A stretch of DNA of 64,000 nt from Opitutaceae bacterium TAV5 (GCA_000242935.3 CP007054.1:35832-99831); one strand, 5' to 3'; positions 42,109 through 51,870 are shown, numbered from the stretch's first letter. Translations and numbers: made by a program. Notes: a model not told the origin generated them from the letters alone.

Positions 42109-43695
42109 TCATCTGCCCCGCGTCCTCCGTGTGCCCTCCGCAGGTAACAGGGGAGACCCCATACACGCCTCCCCCTGGACCTTTACCCTGGAAAGCCGGG
42201 TAATCCTTACCCCCCTGAACTCCTCGTGCTCGGCCACCGTCCCTGCCAGACAAAAAGTCTTACCCACTGGTTCATACCCAAGACCTCTTTTGCCCGTCAT
42301 CCACGAAAAAAGGTTCCCGGCCTGGTCTCTGAGGCGAAAGGCGACTCCTGGGAAGGGACCTCCGTATGGAGTTGCGGAAAGCAATTCCAGCGTGAATTCC
42401 TCCCTTTTCCCTTTTGTGCCCACCCATTGGCTCGTTGCTCTGGCTTTTTCCATCACCTCCTTTTTCTCCGCATTCTCCCGGGCCTTCACGATCGACACCG
42501 CGTGTCTCAACCGGCTTTCGCTGACCCATCCGGGTGAGTAGACGGCTTTCAATGTATCCAGATACGTGTTACCTTCCTTTTCTTCCGCACCGGCAAGCCA
42601 CTCGACCAGCCGCCGGCCCTTTTCACGGTCCGCTTCCGTTACCGAATAGAGCGCCGTATCCAGCAGGAACTTTCTGTGCTCTTCCAGCGAGGCCAGCTTT
42701 GCTTTTATTTTCGAGAGAGCAATGTCCAGATTTCTCGCGGTTGTCGGATCAAGACCGGCGGGGATAGGCTCAGCCTCGCATTCCTTTACCTGCTTCTCCA
42801 GCTTCACGATCTCAACTGCGGCCAGTGCCGCATCCCGCTCGTTTTTGGGGTACAGGAGCAACATGAACTCAACGGATCGCCAAGTGGCCTCGGGGTTGGG
42901 TCTGAAAGACGGGAACGCCTCGATGCTCGATGATTGCCATCCGTGTTGTCTCACACAGGCCACGGCGTGGGCGGCGACAACCTCCGCATCCCAAGCTGAC
43001 AGGGCACCGCCCCCCGATCCCCGACCGGCATGCAATCCCTCGCTTTCCGCGTCCACGTCATCTGCAAACGCAGTGAGCAGTGCCCGGAACTCCATCTCCT
43101 GCACCGCCGTCTCGGCCCTTTCGCCTACGTAAAGCGTGGCGCACTCCGTTCCCAACTGCCTTGTCTCGCCATCCCGATTCCCTACCACCAGCGTTCCCGA
43201 CCTGATTCGTTTCAATCGGCAGTGTTCGCAAACCAGCTCACCGTGACGGTATTTCTCAACTTTCGGCAAGTCCTCCGGGTCGGCAAAGATTTCGTTGGTG
43301 AGGGATTCCGGTACTGCTCCCTCGTCGGTCATCTGAAGCAGTACCCGCTTCAGGGAGGCGACAACCCGCCAGTTACCTTCAAGGCGAAACCCACCGGAGG
43401 GAACGGTCACACGGCAATCCACGACAGGAACAACGCGCTTTGCCTCTTCCTGCCCCTCCGGACGGCCGCTGTCCAAGAAAACCACCGTGGTTGTCTGAAC
43501 TTCCTCCCGTTCGGATTCCCACAAAACCTCCAGCTCCGGCTCTGGGATGATTCCCGCGCGGCGGGCGGCACGGACAAGCCCTCTCACCGCCTCCTCGATC
43601 CGGTATACCGACCATTTACCGATCGTGAAGCGCAGGTCCGTAACTTCACGGGTTTCTCCCGTCGCCGTTACAATCTTTCGCGTGATCTTTTCCAT
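42109..43695 (-). CDS. Zinc-ribbon and OB-fold-like plasmid/phage protein
   Basis: The 528-aa protein carries a treble-clef or zinc-ribbon segment (ELVCEHCRLKRIRSGTLVVGNRDGETRQLGTEC, about 155-187). A helical, partly coiled-coil middle follows. The C-terminal strand-rich unit (AFRLRDQAGNLFSWMTGKRG...GTVAEHEEFRGVRITRLSRVKV) has an OB-fold look. Proteins with this layout occur on phages and plasmids without an assigned function. ssDNA or nucleoprotein binding is a reasonable guess but not shown. Confidence 0.65.
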   Translation of the reverse strand: MEKITRKIVTATGETREVTDLRFTIGKWSVYRIEEAVRGLVRAARRAGIIPEPELEVLWESEREEVQTTTVVFLDSGRPEGQEEAKRVVPVVDCRVTVPSGGFRLEGNWRVVASLKRVLLQMTDEGAVPESLTNEIFADPEDLPKVEKYRHGELVCEHCRLKRIRSGTLVVGNRDGETRQLGTECATLYVGERAETAVQEMEFRALLTAFADDVDAESEGLHAGRGSGGGALSAWDAEVVAAHAVACVRQHGWQSSSIEAFPSFRPNPEATWRSVEFMLLLYPKNERDAALAAVEIVKLEKQVKECEAEPIPAGLDPTTARNLDIALSKIKAKLASLEEHRKFLLDTALYSVTEADREKGRRLVEWLAGAEEKEGNTYLDTLKAVYSPGWVSESRLRHAVSIVKARENAEKKEVMEKARATSQWVGTKGKREEFTLELLSATPYGGPFPGVAFRLRDQAGNLFSWMTGKRGLGYEPVGKTFCLAGTVAEHEEFRGVRITRLSRVKVQGEACMGSPLLPAEGTRRTRGR

Positions 43696-43722
43696 GTCGC
43701 GCGGAAATTTGCCAGAAATCCC

Positions 43723-44517
43723 CTACCTGTTTCGGATCGGGGGTGTTATCCCTTGATTCGGAGGCAATGGTGAGCTGTTCCCGGGAAGCTGTATCTGGTC
43801 ATTCTCGAATTTCAGTCCGATTTTCTTATGCCAGGCCAGCATGTGCCGGAAGAGCGGAGTAGCGTTTCGGGTATCATACAGGGCGAGGCAGGTTTCATTG
43901 TAGTCCCTCTGGCCCTTGGCCGGTATGCTCAACCCGTCCAGTCCATTCGACAACAACACACCGTTCATCAACAGTCGGCCCGTCCGCTTGTTTCCATCAT
44001 AAAAAAACTGGTTAAACGGTATCCACGCGGATGCTACATACGCACGTTCCAGAGGCGACCGGATCGAATTCAGGTACACCGAACCGGCCTGGAACAATTC
44101 TCCAAGCCTCTCATGCGGTGGAGGCGTGTAGCTGGTTCCGGCCACACCGACTCCACCATCCCGGAAATTTCCAATTTTTAACGCCTCGCCCTTGGCGACG
44201 CGCGCGTTGAGGGCAATCGCGATGCTTTCGTTGATGGTGAAAGTTCCGGCCCGGACCAGCTCGATCAGTAGCACATGTGCATCGCGCTGGTTCAGCACCT
44301 GCTCCTGATCCTCAAGTTTGTGGCCGCCCACAGTAACGCCATCCAGCACCGTCTGCACCTCCGGAAACGTGAAGGGGTTGCCCTCGAGCGCCACGGAATC
44401 GAAGACGAATTGGGATAGCATTTTTTTCAGCCGGAAAATTGCTGCCTCCTGTCCAACAGGAAGTGGTGTCCCGATAAACAGAGACGGGTCATAGGAGAAA
44501 CCGAGAGCTTCGTTCAT
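43723..44517 (-). CDS. Fic-domain protein with degenerate active site
   Basis: I start at 44517 (MNEALGFSYD...); an ATG at 44574 is also possible. The 264-aa protein has the inhibitory-helix motif S41-VAL-E45-G46 and the Fic core. The active loop reads Q170-F-F-Y-D-G-N-K-R-T-G-R: the anion-hole and Mg/ATP-binding residues persist, but the catalytic His of HPFx(D/E)GN is Gln. Fic enzymes transfer AMP or phosphate groups to proteins; this one may be inactive or use another chemistry. It lies next to the zinc-ribbon gene and SSB. Confidence 0.75.
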   Translation of the reverse strand: MNEALGFSYDPSLFIGTPLPVGQEAAIFRLKKMLSQFVFDSVALEGNPFTFPEVQTVLDGVTVGGHKLEDQEQVLNQRDAHVLLIELVRAGTFTINESIAIALNARVAKGEALKIGNFRDGGVGVAGTSYTPPPHERLGELFQAGSVYLNSIRSPLERAYVASAWIPFNQFFYDGNKRTGRLLMNGVLLSNGLDGLSIPAKGQRDYNETCLALYDTRNATPLFRHMLAWHKKIGLKFENDQIQLPGNSSPLPPNQGITPPIRNR

Positions 44518-44751
44518 GGTCAAATGGTGTTGGTGTGTTACTTGCACCGGTCCGGAGGTTGGCGGCAACCTCATAACCGGAAGGGCATTCCCTTGTTCTC
44601 GTCCACCCGGCCCTCCCTCCAGATCGAAATGAACGAGCGGGAATACGTGACTGACCGTGCGGGCCCGCTCTTTTGTCGCGGCTGGGGGCCCGACGGTCGC
44701 GGAGCACCTTCAGGAGTGGCATTCCGCCCCATCAGTGCACTGCCCCGCCTC

Positions 44752-45162
44752 TCAGGGACTATCATCCCCATAATCTTCACTCTCGTCATCCTCCCGGGTT
44801 TCGGGACTGTCATCCCCGGCGCTACCGGGCCGGGCTCCGAGGAACTGGAAATTCTCCAGAATCACTTTCATGCGGCTCCGCTTTTGCTTGCTCGCCTTGT
44901 CTTCCCACTGGTCGAGTTTCAACCGGCCTTCCAGATAGAGGAGCTGTCCCGAACCTGTGTGTTTGGCGATCGTCTCCCCCCTTTTACCCCATGCCTCGAG
45001 TTCAACAAAGGTGGTGTCCTCACGGGTATTTCCGGCCTCGTCCTTGAACTTTCGGCTGACCGCGATCCCGAATTTGCACACAGATTTCCCGGTGGGGGTA
45101 ACGCGCAATTCGGGGTCACGAGTCAGATTTCCAATCAACTGAACCTTGTTCAGAGCAGCCAT
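44752..45162 (-). CDS. ssb: Single-stranded DNA-binding protein
   Basis: The start at 45162 (MAALNKVQLIGNLTRDPEL) is chosen because AAAGGAA precedes it and it matches the family start. The 136-aa protein has a complete OB fold (residues 1-105) and an acidic tail. The tail ends DDSP rather than the DDIPF that docks partner enzymes, so interactions with host repair proteins may differ. Plasmid SSBs coat the entering single strand after conjugation. AT-rich upstream DNA with TTAATAAC may be the promoter. Confidence 0.93.
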   Translation of the reverse strand: MAALNKVQLIGNLTRDPELRVTPTGKSVCKFGIAVSRKFKDEAGNTREDTTFVELEAWGKRGETIAKHTGSGQLLYLEGRLKLDQWEDKASKQKRSRMKVILENFQFLGARPGSAGDDSPETREDDESEDYGDDSP

Positions 45163-45204
45163 TTCATTTCCTTTCTTTGTATTTGTTATTAACCTACACA
45201 AGTT

Positions 45205-45840
45205 TCAGAAAAACAATTTCCCGACCAGCAGCCCGAGGCCCATTGTCACCGCTCCCATTACAATGAGCTGGGCCTTGCTCTTCCAGGTATGCGACTCGGT
45301 CAGCTCGTGGTTCACCTTCATGGCATCAATCAGGCCGGGTAACTCCTTCCCGTATTCGCCCAGAGACTTCGTCAGATTCTCCAGCAGGGTATGGCTTCGG
45401 GCGAGGTCGGACGAATACCGGGCTGTCTCCTTCCGCGTGCTGGCGACCTCTTCCGTCGCATTTCTCATGCGCGCGGCGTAGATCTGCGTCATCCGGACAA
45501 AGGCGTGAACCACGTTCGTCATCTGTTGCAGAGCCAGTTGAGACCGGGCGTCGGACATACACAGCGACTCATGCACCAGAAAGGCCGGATCATCGTCGGA
45601 CAGTTTGCGCTCTTTCCAGCGGGTTCGCATGTTCACCACGGCGGGCAGCTTCGTAAAAGCAATTCCGTAGATGCGCACCGCCTGGGCAAAAAAATGCTCC
45701 ATCTCGTCGGCCAGTTTCGCAAGCGCCTCCCGATCCTCTACCGGCAGGTCTTCGGGGATGTCGATCAATCCGCGCGCGAATTCACGCGTCTGCTCCTCCT
45801 CTTCCGGCGTCGCCGTGAACATCGTCTGTTCGTCGCTCAT
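45205..45840 (-). CDS. TraM-like C-terminally anchored protein
   Basis: The 211-aa protein is helical with coiled-coil stretches and one C-terminal membrane helix (AQLIVMGAVTMGLGLLVGKLFF). Together with the preceding ParA-like and small basic proteins it copies the traK-traL-traM order found beside oriT in IncP plasmids, where TraM is likewise tail-anchored. Sequence-level homology is not certain. Confidence 0.6.
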   Translation of the reverse strand: MSDEQTMFTATPEEEEQTREFARGLIDIPEDLPVEDREALAKLADEMEHFFAQAVRIYGIAFTKLPAVVNMRTRWKERKLSDDDPAFLVHESLCMSDARSQLALQQMTNVVHAFVRMTQIYAARMRNATEEVASTRKETARYSSDLARSHTLLENLTKSLGEYGKELPGLIDAMKVNHELTESHTWKSKAQLIVMGAVTMGLGLLVGKLFF

Positions 45841-45863
45841 TGTCCGATCGATCCTTCTTGTAT

Positions 45864-46673
45864 CTACTTCCCGGTTACGAGAAGGTTATCCGGCAGCAAG
45901 ACCGGCGAAAGCCGTTCCATCTCCGTGCAGAACGCTTCCCAATGGGTTACAGCCCGGTCGGCAGTGAACGTGTCGAATTTCTGCGACATCAAAGCATACA
46001 GGCTGTGCGGAATACCTGCGGAAGTGCCCTGCAAATGCCCCACCATGTCGGCTGACATTCCGCGAAACGTCGTCTGGTACAGTCTCGGGATCTCCACGCC
46101 GGAAGAACGGAGGGCTCCATCCCAAGGGAGCAAGCGGCGTTCCTTCTCGTTTCTGACAATCACCACGTCCGCCCGCCCCCCGATCTCATTTATCGAGGCT
46201 ATCGCCGCCTTCGTCGTGTCGTCAGTCGCGTCCACCGGAATCGCAAAAGTAATGTCAAACCCGTACCGGCTGGCATTCGTGTAAAGCCGGATGTCTTTCG
46301 CCCATTCAAACACATCCTGATCCTGGTTGGCTACTCCGTCCATCACGGCAACGTCCGCGCGGGCATCGCCGGCAATCAATGTCCGGCACACATTGTCCAG
46401 CACGATGTTCCCGTCATCCCCACGCCAGTCGATGCTTTGGAAGAGATGCGGAGGCGTCAGCGGCGTTGATCCCTCCGGCCCGAAAATCCGGCTGAGTGTG
46501 CGCATTCGTGCATCCGGATCGAATGCCGCCACTGTCGGCTTTGAGGGGTGATGCACAAACCAGTCTATGAGCGCCGCAAGCCAGGTCGTTTTCCCGGCCG
46601 AACCTTTCGGCTGGATGCAAATGATCAACCGGCGTTTCCCGGTCTTCGGTGTGGTGGTCGCTGATTTTTTCAT
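45864..46673 (-). CDS. TraL/StbB-like ParA-superfamily ATPase
   Basis: The 269-aa protein has a deviant Walker A (PKGSAGKTTW) and an FDPDARM/VMDGVANQDQD region as in ParA/MinD-type ATPases, without an N-terminal HTH. TraL of IncP and StbB of IncW/N are close functional parallels and act in transfer and plasmid positioning. It lies between the TraK-like and TraM-like genes. A second ParA-like protein (51887) is encoded elsewhere in the window. Confidence 0.75.
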   Translation of the reverse strand: MKKSATTTPKTGKRRLIICIQPKGSAGKTTWLAALIDWFVHHPSKPTVAAFDPDARMRTLSRIFGPEGSTPLTPPHLFQSIDWRGDDGNIVLDNVCRTLIAGDARADVAVMDGVANQDQDVFEWAKDIRLYTNASRYGFDITFAIPVDATDDTTKAAIASINEIGGRADVVIVRNEKERRLLPWDGALRSSGVEIPRLYQTTFRGMSADMVGHLQGTSAGIPHSLYALMSQKFDTFTADRAVTHWEAFCTEMERLSPVLLPDNLLVTGK

Positions 46674-46685
46674 GACTTGAAATTG

Positions 46686-47126
46686 CTAAACATTTTTCAC
46701 CCTGAAACCCCTCAGCCCCTCGGCCAGGTTCTCGCGGGAGCGGGCAAGGATTGCATTTTCGTGCGTTGCCGGCGCCGCCGATACCGATTCGCTGTTTACT
46801 GATTCTGGCACGACCGGAATCATCCGCCGCCGCTCCCGCGCCCTCCTCCGGGCTTCGAACAGGGGGCGCACTGGTCCCTTCAACAGCTCGTTCACCGCCC
46901 GGACAAAGTTCGGGTATGATACCCGGTAGCCGGCTTCCCCGACCGCCCGCCATATCTCCATGACCGTCCTCCCCTCCCCTCTCAGCTCCTCAATATCTTC
47001 CCGCAGCGGCACGAGTACATCCACAACACGGGCATGAGGAGGCCGCGCCCTAATCCGGGCAATCTCGGCGCGGAATCGCTCCACATCAATTGGTCCCGTT
47101 GTCGCTTGTGTCATGGCAGCAGGCAC
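46686..47126 (-). CDS. TraK-like small basic protein
   Basis: The 146-aa protein is Arg-rich, with an HTH-like helical region (DIEELRGEGRTVMEIWRAVGEAGYRVSYPNFVRAVNELLKG) as in TraK/StbA-type oriT-binding proteins, followed by a basic stretch. It is the first gene of the traKLM-like unit, divergent from TraG. The second ATG five codons in is an alternative start. The oriT-binding role is inferred from the IncP layout. Confidence 0.6.
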   Translation of the reverse strand: MPAAMTQATTGPIDVERFRAEIARIRARPPHARVVDVLVPLREDIEELRGEGRTVMEIWRAVGEAGYRVSYPNFVRAVNELLKGPVRPLFEARRRARERRRMIPVVPESVNSESVSAAPATHENAILARSRENLAEGLRGFRVKNV

Positions 47127-47146
47127 TCCTTCGGGTTTGTTTCAAT

Positions 47147-47177
47147 TTAATGACTTGTCCATACTTAAAACTTTCGG
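47147..47177 (-). promoter_or_regulatory. Shared promoter-like block, traK operon
   Basis: Minus-strand CCGAAA (47177-47172), a 19-base spacer ending TATGGACAAGT, then CATTAA (47152-47147), 21 bases from the traK start. The divergent TraG gene starts at 47209, so the 82-base gap (47127-47208) must hold controls for both units. I see no clear hairpin-nic arrangement here. Confidence 0.55.
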
Positions 47178-47208
47178 CATTTATTCCCAATATCGAAAAG
47201 ACGCATAA

Positions 47209-49788
47209 ATGACACGTTATCAATATGCTCTATATCTCGTCAGGCGAACCGTCGAAGCCCTGGCTATCGTCGCCCTGGCTGTCGTCATCGTCCATCTCTT
47301 GCAGCGAAACGGAACCGTGTCGCCGGCATCACATGATTGGGCACTGAAAAGCTGGAACGCCGTGGCGTTCTGGCAGAACCGCCAGGCCCGGAAAGCGAGG
47401 GTGTTCCGGGTTATCGAATGGTGGACGATTCCTGCCCTCGCCGGCCTGGTCGCCCATCTGATCATCGGTCCCAAGCAGAAACGCCCGATCTACCTCAAAA
47501 CCCCGAACACGATGTTTGCCTATGGCGGCGTCCGGGTGGACCGGAATGCCGGATGCCGCGGGGGACAGATCTATGGGGCCACCGGCACCGGGAAGACGCA
47601 GATCGTGATCAACCCGCGAAACCATTCCATCGCAATAAACGAGTGTGGTGTCGAAAAACCCTCATGGGCGAAATCCCGGGCCCGCGCGCAGTTCGAGGCT
47701 ATCCGGCAAACTTTCAGGGAGCAGACAGCCGAGGCCCAGGCAGAAATCAACCGGCTGGTCAGGGAACGGGAGCGCCTGGCCGCAAGGATCGAACCTGTCC
47801 AGGACAGGCTTCTGGACGAGCTTTTCGACGCCATCAACAGTTACCAGCGAAAAAACCCGACCAAGCCGTTCACGGCATGCGTGTTCGGCGACGATGCAGA
47901 GGACACCCCGCCCGAGGTTCGACTGCACACCAGGAATAGCGAGAACGAGCTGGAAAAGGACTGGACCAAGGTCTGGCTCCGGTCGGGGGCAGGCGTCACC
48001 CCCGAAGATGCCTTGCGCCTGCTGTCGTGGGCAAGGGCTGCCAACCGCTTCGGCGTCATCTCCAGAATTCCCGCTTGCGGCAGTCAGGCATTCCAGACTC
48101 TTCTCCAAGAATACGCCGGCATGGTCGCCGAGGACAACCGGCTGAACGAGAAGGTCAACGAACTCGGTTTCCTCATCCAGGTGAAGCGAAACGACCTCCA
48201 GCGTTTTGCCGACGGCATCAAGGACCTGCGCTATAGGGTCCCCCCCTACGGCGCTCTGGTACTCGGAGCCAAGGGAAACGAGTGGCAGGCCACTGTCCCC
48301 ATGCTCAGGCACTACAACCGCGACGAGGATATCTGCCTGTTGCAAACGCGCCCTAGCAACGCGCCCGACACATGGACCCCGCCGGCACAGTTCAACCTGA
48401 TTTCCTATCACGACCTGCCCGCGCCGACCTACGCACAGTTGCTGATCAACACCTACGCGACCATATCACACAAGGACAAGATGGACTACTTCGACAACAG
48501 CGCACGCGACCAGATCGGCTACGGGATCGAGCTGTTGCGCGCAATCACCCAAGACCAAGGGAGAATCGGCGTCCCGGAAGACCAGCGAGTTATCCCCAAC
48601 CTGAAGCTCGTCTGCGAAATCTTCACCAGCCTGAACAATTACAACACGTTCCTGCTCGATCTCGGAGCCGCCCCCCGCGAAATCCCCGAGACCTACATCG
48701 ACAACGAGAAGCAGCCGGACGGCACCTACAAACGCGTCGAAAAAACCCGCGTGAAGAAGATCAACCCCGTTCTCACCTCCTCGCGCATCGCCGCAGCTCG
48801 CAAGGAAATTGAAGGGGGTTATTGGGGTCTGGCACCAGAGACGCAGCAATCCGTGATGGGCACCATTCGCAATGTCCTCGTCCCCTTCACCGAGGCCGAC
48901 GTCGCCGAGGTGTTCTGCGAGACCAACACTTTCGACCTGCGCGAAATCGAATCCGGAAAGGTGATATGCGTGGCGATGCCCCCGAAGTATTCCGTCCAGC
49001 GCCAGTATGTTGGCACAATCCTGAAAAACCTTGTCTTCACAATCATCAACAACCGCTTCGACCTTAGTGAGGGCGGCGACGGCCGACCGCCCGATCCGCG
49101 ATGGAAATACCGCAACCTCGTCATCGTAGATAGCGACGAGCACCAGATCAGCGCCGGGAAGGAAGACGAGCGCGTGGATATCATCCGGCAGGCAAACGGA
49201 ACCCTCTACGGGGCCTCGCAGACCAGGAACGCGCTGTGGAAAACATACGGCGGGAAGGAAGCGGCCTCCCCCATTCTCGCCAATCTCCGGAATGTCTGGG
49301 CATGCCAGGCAGGTTCGGACGAGTGCGCCGAGGAAACCAGCAAGCTCATCGGAGAGGCGATCATTGCCGAGCATTCCTATTCGTCGGGGCGGGGCGGCAC
49401 CAACACCAGCTACCGCGAAAAACCCCTGATCTCCAAGGCACAGATCAAATCGCTTTCCCCTTTTCACGTTTTCTGGATACCCGCGGAAGGCAAATGGCTC
49501 TACAAGTTGCTGATTGCGATGCCTGTCACACCTGATGCCAGGATTCCGTCGTGGTGGTTCGGAGACTGGAATCTGTTGCACTGGTTTTTTTACTATGCGT
49601 CCCTCCCCCCTGCCCTCTTCGGCATCCGCCTTCATCCCGGCCACGACTTCATCCCCCCGTGGCACGCACGCGCTCCCTGGCGCGCCCAGCTTCGCTATCT
49701 GTGCGGCCTCGACGGAACCTTCATCATCATCAGGAAGATGAAGCGGCGAAAGGCCGAAAAAATGGCGACACCAAAGCATCAACGCTGA
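47209..49788 (+). CDS. traG: TraG/VirD4-type coupling protein
   Basis: The 859-aa T4CP has two N-terminal membrane helices (about 12-30 and 75-90) and Walker A G123-ATGTGKT130. A large insert with coiled coil follows, then Walker B (NLVIVDSDEHQISAG) near 640 and a C-terminal part with hydrophobic segments (LHWFFYYASLPPALFG, about 795-810). T4CPs deliver the relaxase-DNA complex to the secretion channel. Asp-Ser-Asp-Glu in Walker B keeps the catalytic acidic pair. It is divergent from traKLM, as in several plasmid families. Confidence 0.88.
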   Translation: MTRYQYALYLVRRTVEALAIVALAVVIVHLLQRNGTVSPASHDWALKSWNAVAFWQNRQARKARVFRVIEWWTIPALAGLVAHLIIGPKQKRPIYLKTPNTMFAYGGVRVDRNAGCRGGQIYGATGTGKTQIVINPRNHSIAINECGVEKPSWAKSRARAQFEAIRQTFREQTAEAQAEINRLVRERERLAARIEPVQDRLLDELFDAINSYQRKNPTKPFTACVFGDDAEDTPPEVRLHTRNSENELEKDWTKVWLRSGAGVTPEDALRLLSWARAANRFGVISRIPACGSQAFQTLLQEYAGMVAEDNRLNEKVNELGFLIQVKRNDLQRFADGIKDLRYRVPPYGALVLGAKGNEWQATVPMLRHYNRDEDICLLQTRPSNAPDTWTPPAQFNLISYHDLPAPTYAQLLINTYATISHKDKMDYFDNSARDQIGYGIELLRAITQDQGRIGVPEDQRVIPNLKLVCEIFTSLNNYNTFLLDLGAAPREIPETYIDNEKQPDGTYKRVEKTRVKKINPVLTSSRIAAARKEIEGGYWGLAPETQQSVMGTIRNVLVPFTEADVAEVFCETNTFDLREIESGKVICVAMPPKYSVQRQYVGTILKNLVFTIINNRFDLSEGGDGRPPDPRWKYRNLVIVDSDEHQISAGKEDERVDIIRQANGTLYGASQTRNALWKTYGGKEAASPILANLRNVWACQAGSDECAEETSKLIGEAIIAEHSYSSGRGGTNTSYREKPLISKAQIKSLSPFHVFWIPAEGKWLYKLLIAMPVTPDARIPSWWFGDWNLLHWFFYYASLPPALFGIRLHPGHDFIPPWHARAPWRAQLRYLCGLDGTFIIIRKMKRRKAEKMATPKHQR

Positions 49789-49814
49789 TACTCCGGTTTG
49801 TTCGTGACTTACAC

Positions 49815-49832
49815 AGCGTGACATGTCACGCT
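49815..49832. promoter_or_regulatory. 18-bp perfect palindrome
   Basis: AGCGTGACATGTCACGCT lies between TraG and the 187-aa gene, 42 bases before its start. It is a candidate dimeric-repressor operator; no T-run follows, so a terminator role is less likely. Confidence 0.45.
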
Positions 49833-49874
49833 TCCGGGTGCCTTTGAGTATGAAATCTCCACAGGATCACGACC

Positions 49875-50438
49875 ATGGAAACGGTAACACAGATTGAGCA
49901 GGGAATCCTCGATAATTCCCAGCAAACCAAAGCTTTATCGGATAGACTCCGCAAAAGGGCACTCGCAAGGGTGCGCAAGGCCAGGCAGCGCCAGAAACAA
50001 CGTTCCCGGCAAAACAAGACCATCACAATTATCCTCTCTCCAATAAGTTCCGGAGCACTGCAACAATCCGCCTTGCTGGTTGGAGATTCGGTCAAAGGTC
50101 AGGCCGAACTGTTGCTCCGCATCACCGCCCAGAGAAATTTCCGGGATCTGGTGCAACTCGCCAAACATGCAGCCGAACTCTGGCCCCGGGTGGAACCGTA
50201 TGTCAGGTATGCCGCTTTCCTCAAGTCCCCCGGGACGCATTTCCGAATCCGTGATCAAACCCTCACCTTTGAGGAAGGCGGTCCCCTGCTCGACCAACTC
50301 TCCGAATTGCAGGCCACGCTGTCCCGACGCGGCTACTCAGCACGAAAAGCCGAGTCCTTTATCCGGAACGCGGGAAACCGCCTGAGTCGGCTTCGTGAAT
50401 TCCCCTCCCCTGCCCCGCACCGGCAAACCGTTCCCTGA
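49875..50438 (+). CDS. Hypothetical 187-aa protein
   Basis: A helical, strongly basic protein (DRLRKRALARVRKARQRQKQRSRQNK at 24-50), then a Leu/Arg-rich domain (LLRITAQRNFRDLVQLAKHAAELWPRVEPYVRYAAFL). The family is not recognised. The basic patch suggests nucleic-acid binding. It is the last gene before the 1.4-kb gene-free iteron region. Confidence 0.55.
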   Translation: METVTQIEQGILDNSQQTKALSDRLRKRALARVRKARQRQKQRSRQNKTITIILSPISSGALQQSALLVGDSVKGQAELLLRITAQRNFRDLVQLAKHAAELWPRVEPYVRYAAFLKSPGTHFRIRDQTLTFEEGGPLLDQLSELQATLSRRGYSARKAESFIRNAGNRLSRLREFPSPAPHRQTVP

Positions 50439-50578
50439 TTGTCACCCAAGCAAGTCCCCCGCTCCCCCTTCCCCCTCTCCCCCAGGGGAGAGAGGAACCT
50501 CCCGCTGACCCGACCGGCGGGGCTCCCGCTACGCTCATCACCGCCCCGTCCCGGTTCAGCTACGCCGGCCCCAAGCCC

Positions 50579-51870
50579 GCCAGTTTGCTAGTTTAGCAAT
50601 ATGCCAGTTTGCCGGGCAACAAGCCCTACATGACCGAATCCATTCCGCTGGACACCGCCGGCTCCCTGCCAGTTTGCCAGAATAGCAGATCCTGCATATT
50701 ACGGCCGGCTCCTCACCCGGACAGGGATGTGCCCATTCCTGCCAGTCTGCCACATTGCCAGTAAATCAGACACACAAAACGCACCTCGCCCCGACCTTCG
50801 CTCCCTGCCCTATCAACACCCTGCCAGTTTATCAGGTTGCCAGTTTGCCAGCCTGATCAGTCCGACATCCCGGAGTACTCAACCTCACATCGCCGTCGCG
50901 CTGCCATGGTGACATGGTCGACATGACCCTCCCCCGCTTGTAGCCTCTGCTATTCTCACATATTGCCAAGCTGGCAGGATCAACCGGCCATCCGGCCCTG
51001 CTTTGCAGCCCCAACCAGAACTATCAGGATGGCAGAATAGCAATACAGCAGGACTCCAGCCTCACCGCAGTGTCCCCCTACCTGCCTCCCTGCCAGTTTG
51101 CCACTTTATCAGAATAGCAGTATGCCAGCCCGCTGGCTCCGGTCATCCCAAACACCCGAACGCTACGCAAGACCGTATCCCCCGGGGGATACTTGCGAGA
51201 GATGGGGCGGATTGCCCAGAAGGCCCACTAACGACATTCGGATCATGAAACCGAGACAGGAGAGGCCGACTGGTTGTTCTGCCCCTAGGTCATGAATCCG
51301 GTCGCATATGCTGATCTAATGCCCCGTTTTCTGTCAATCTGCCAAACTGGCAGACTAGCAGGAATCAATCGTTTCCCCCAAAACCCACCTGCACGCGTTG
51401 ATACCCTTACCCTTAAATCATCCTGCCATTCTGCCAGCTTAACAGGTTAGCAATGTGGCAGAATACTAGGCCCGGATTGCCCGGGCCACACAAGGACACT
51501 GCGCGGGCCCCAGCAGTCCTGATGACTGCGGAAGCATGACCTGCCAGCGAGGAAGACCACACCACCACCCCGAATCACTAAACCGGGGCAGGGGAGGGGG
51601 GATGCGGCAGTCTGCCAGACTGGCAAGCTGGCAGGCAATCCCGCGCTCCAGAGGCGAGCACCTGGGCTGCAGGGCAGGGTTCCAAAACCAACATTTGCCT
51701 CTGCTATTCTGGCAGAATAGCAGATTGCCAGTTACGGACCACTATCCTAACGTTCTATCCGATCGAATCTTAATAACTCTCCTTGGTTCCGCAAAGCTGA
51801 TATACTGGTAGGTTGTCAACCTGCCAGTTTGGCAAATTACCAGTTTGACATGCTATCAAACTGGCAGCTT
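50579..51870. repeat. 8-bp iteron array (TGCCAGTT-like), candidate centromere
   Basis: Thirteen or so clusters of a tandem 8-base unit, consensus TGCCAGTT with variants such as TATCAGAA and TAGCAGAT, in both orientations. Examples are 50667-50688, 50740-50769, 50821-50860, 51091-51136, 51331-51362, 51422-51464, 51606-51636, 51701-51733 and 51802-51870. Each cluster has two to six units; the spacers are unique GC-rich DNA. The whole 50439-51886 gap has no supportable gene and ends at a parA-like start. Arrays of 7-8-base units bound by ribbon-helix-helix proteins serve as centromeres on other plasmids (the pSM19035 omega heptads, for example), so a parS role is likely. Confidence 0.7.

Noticed and set aside
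47127..47208. oriT between traK and TraG as in IncP
   Set aside because: No hairpin-plus-nic arrangement is visible in 82 bases; most of the gap is the shared promoter-like block. The relaxase-proximal site is the better candidate.
47662..49824. Long minus-strand frames opposite TraG (249 and 452 aa)
   Set aside because: They are GC-driven shadows antisense to a motif-complete coupling protein; no family features and no ribosome sites.
50579..51870. CRISPR array
   Set aside because: The repeats are only 8 bases, degenerate, in both orientations and irregularly clustered; no cas genes are present.
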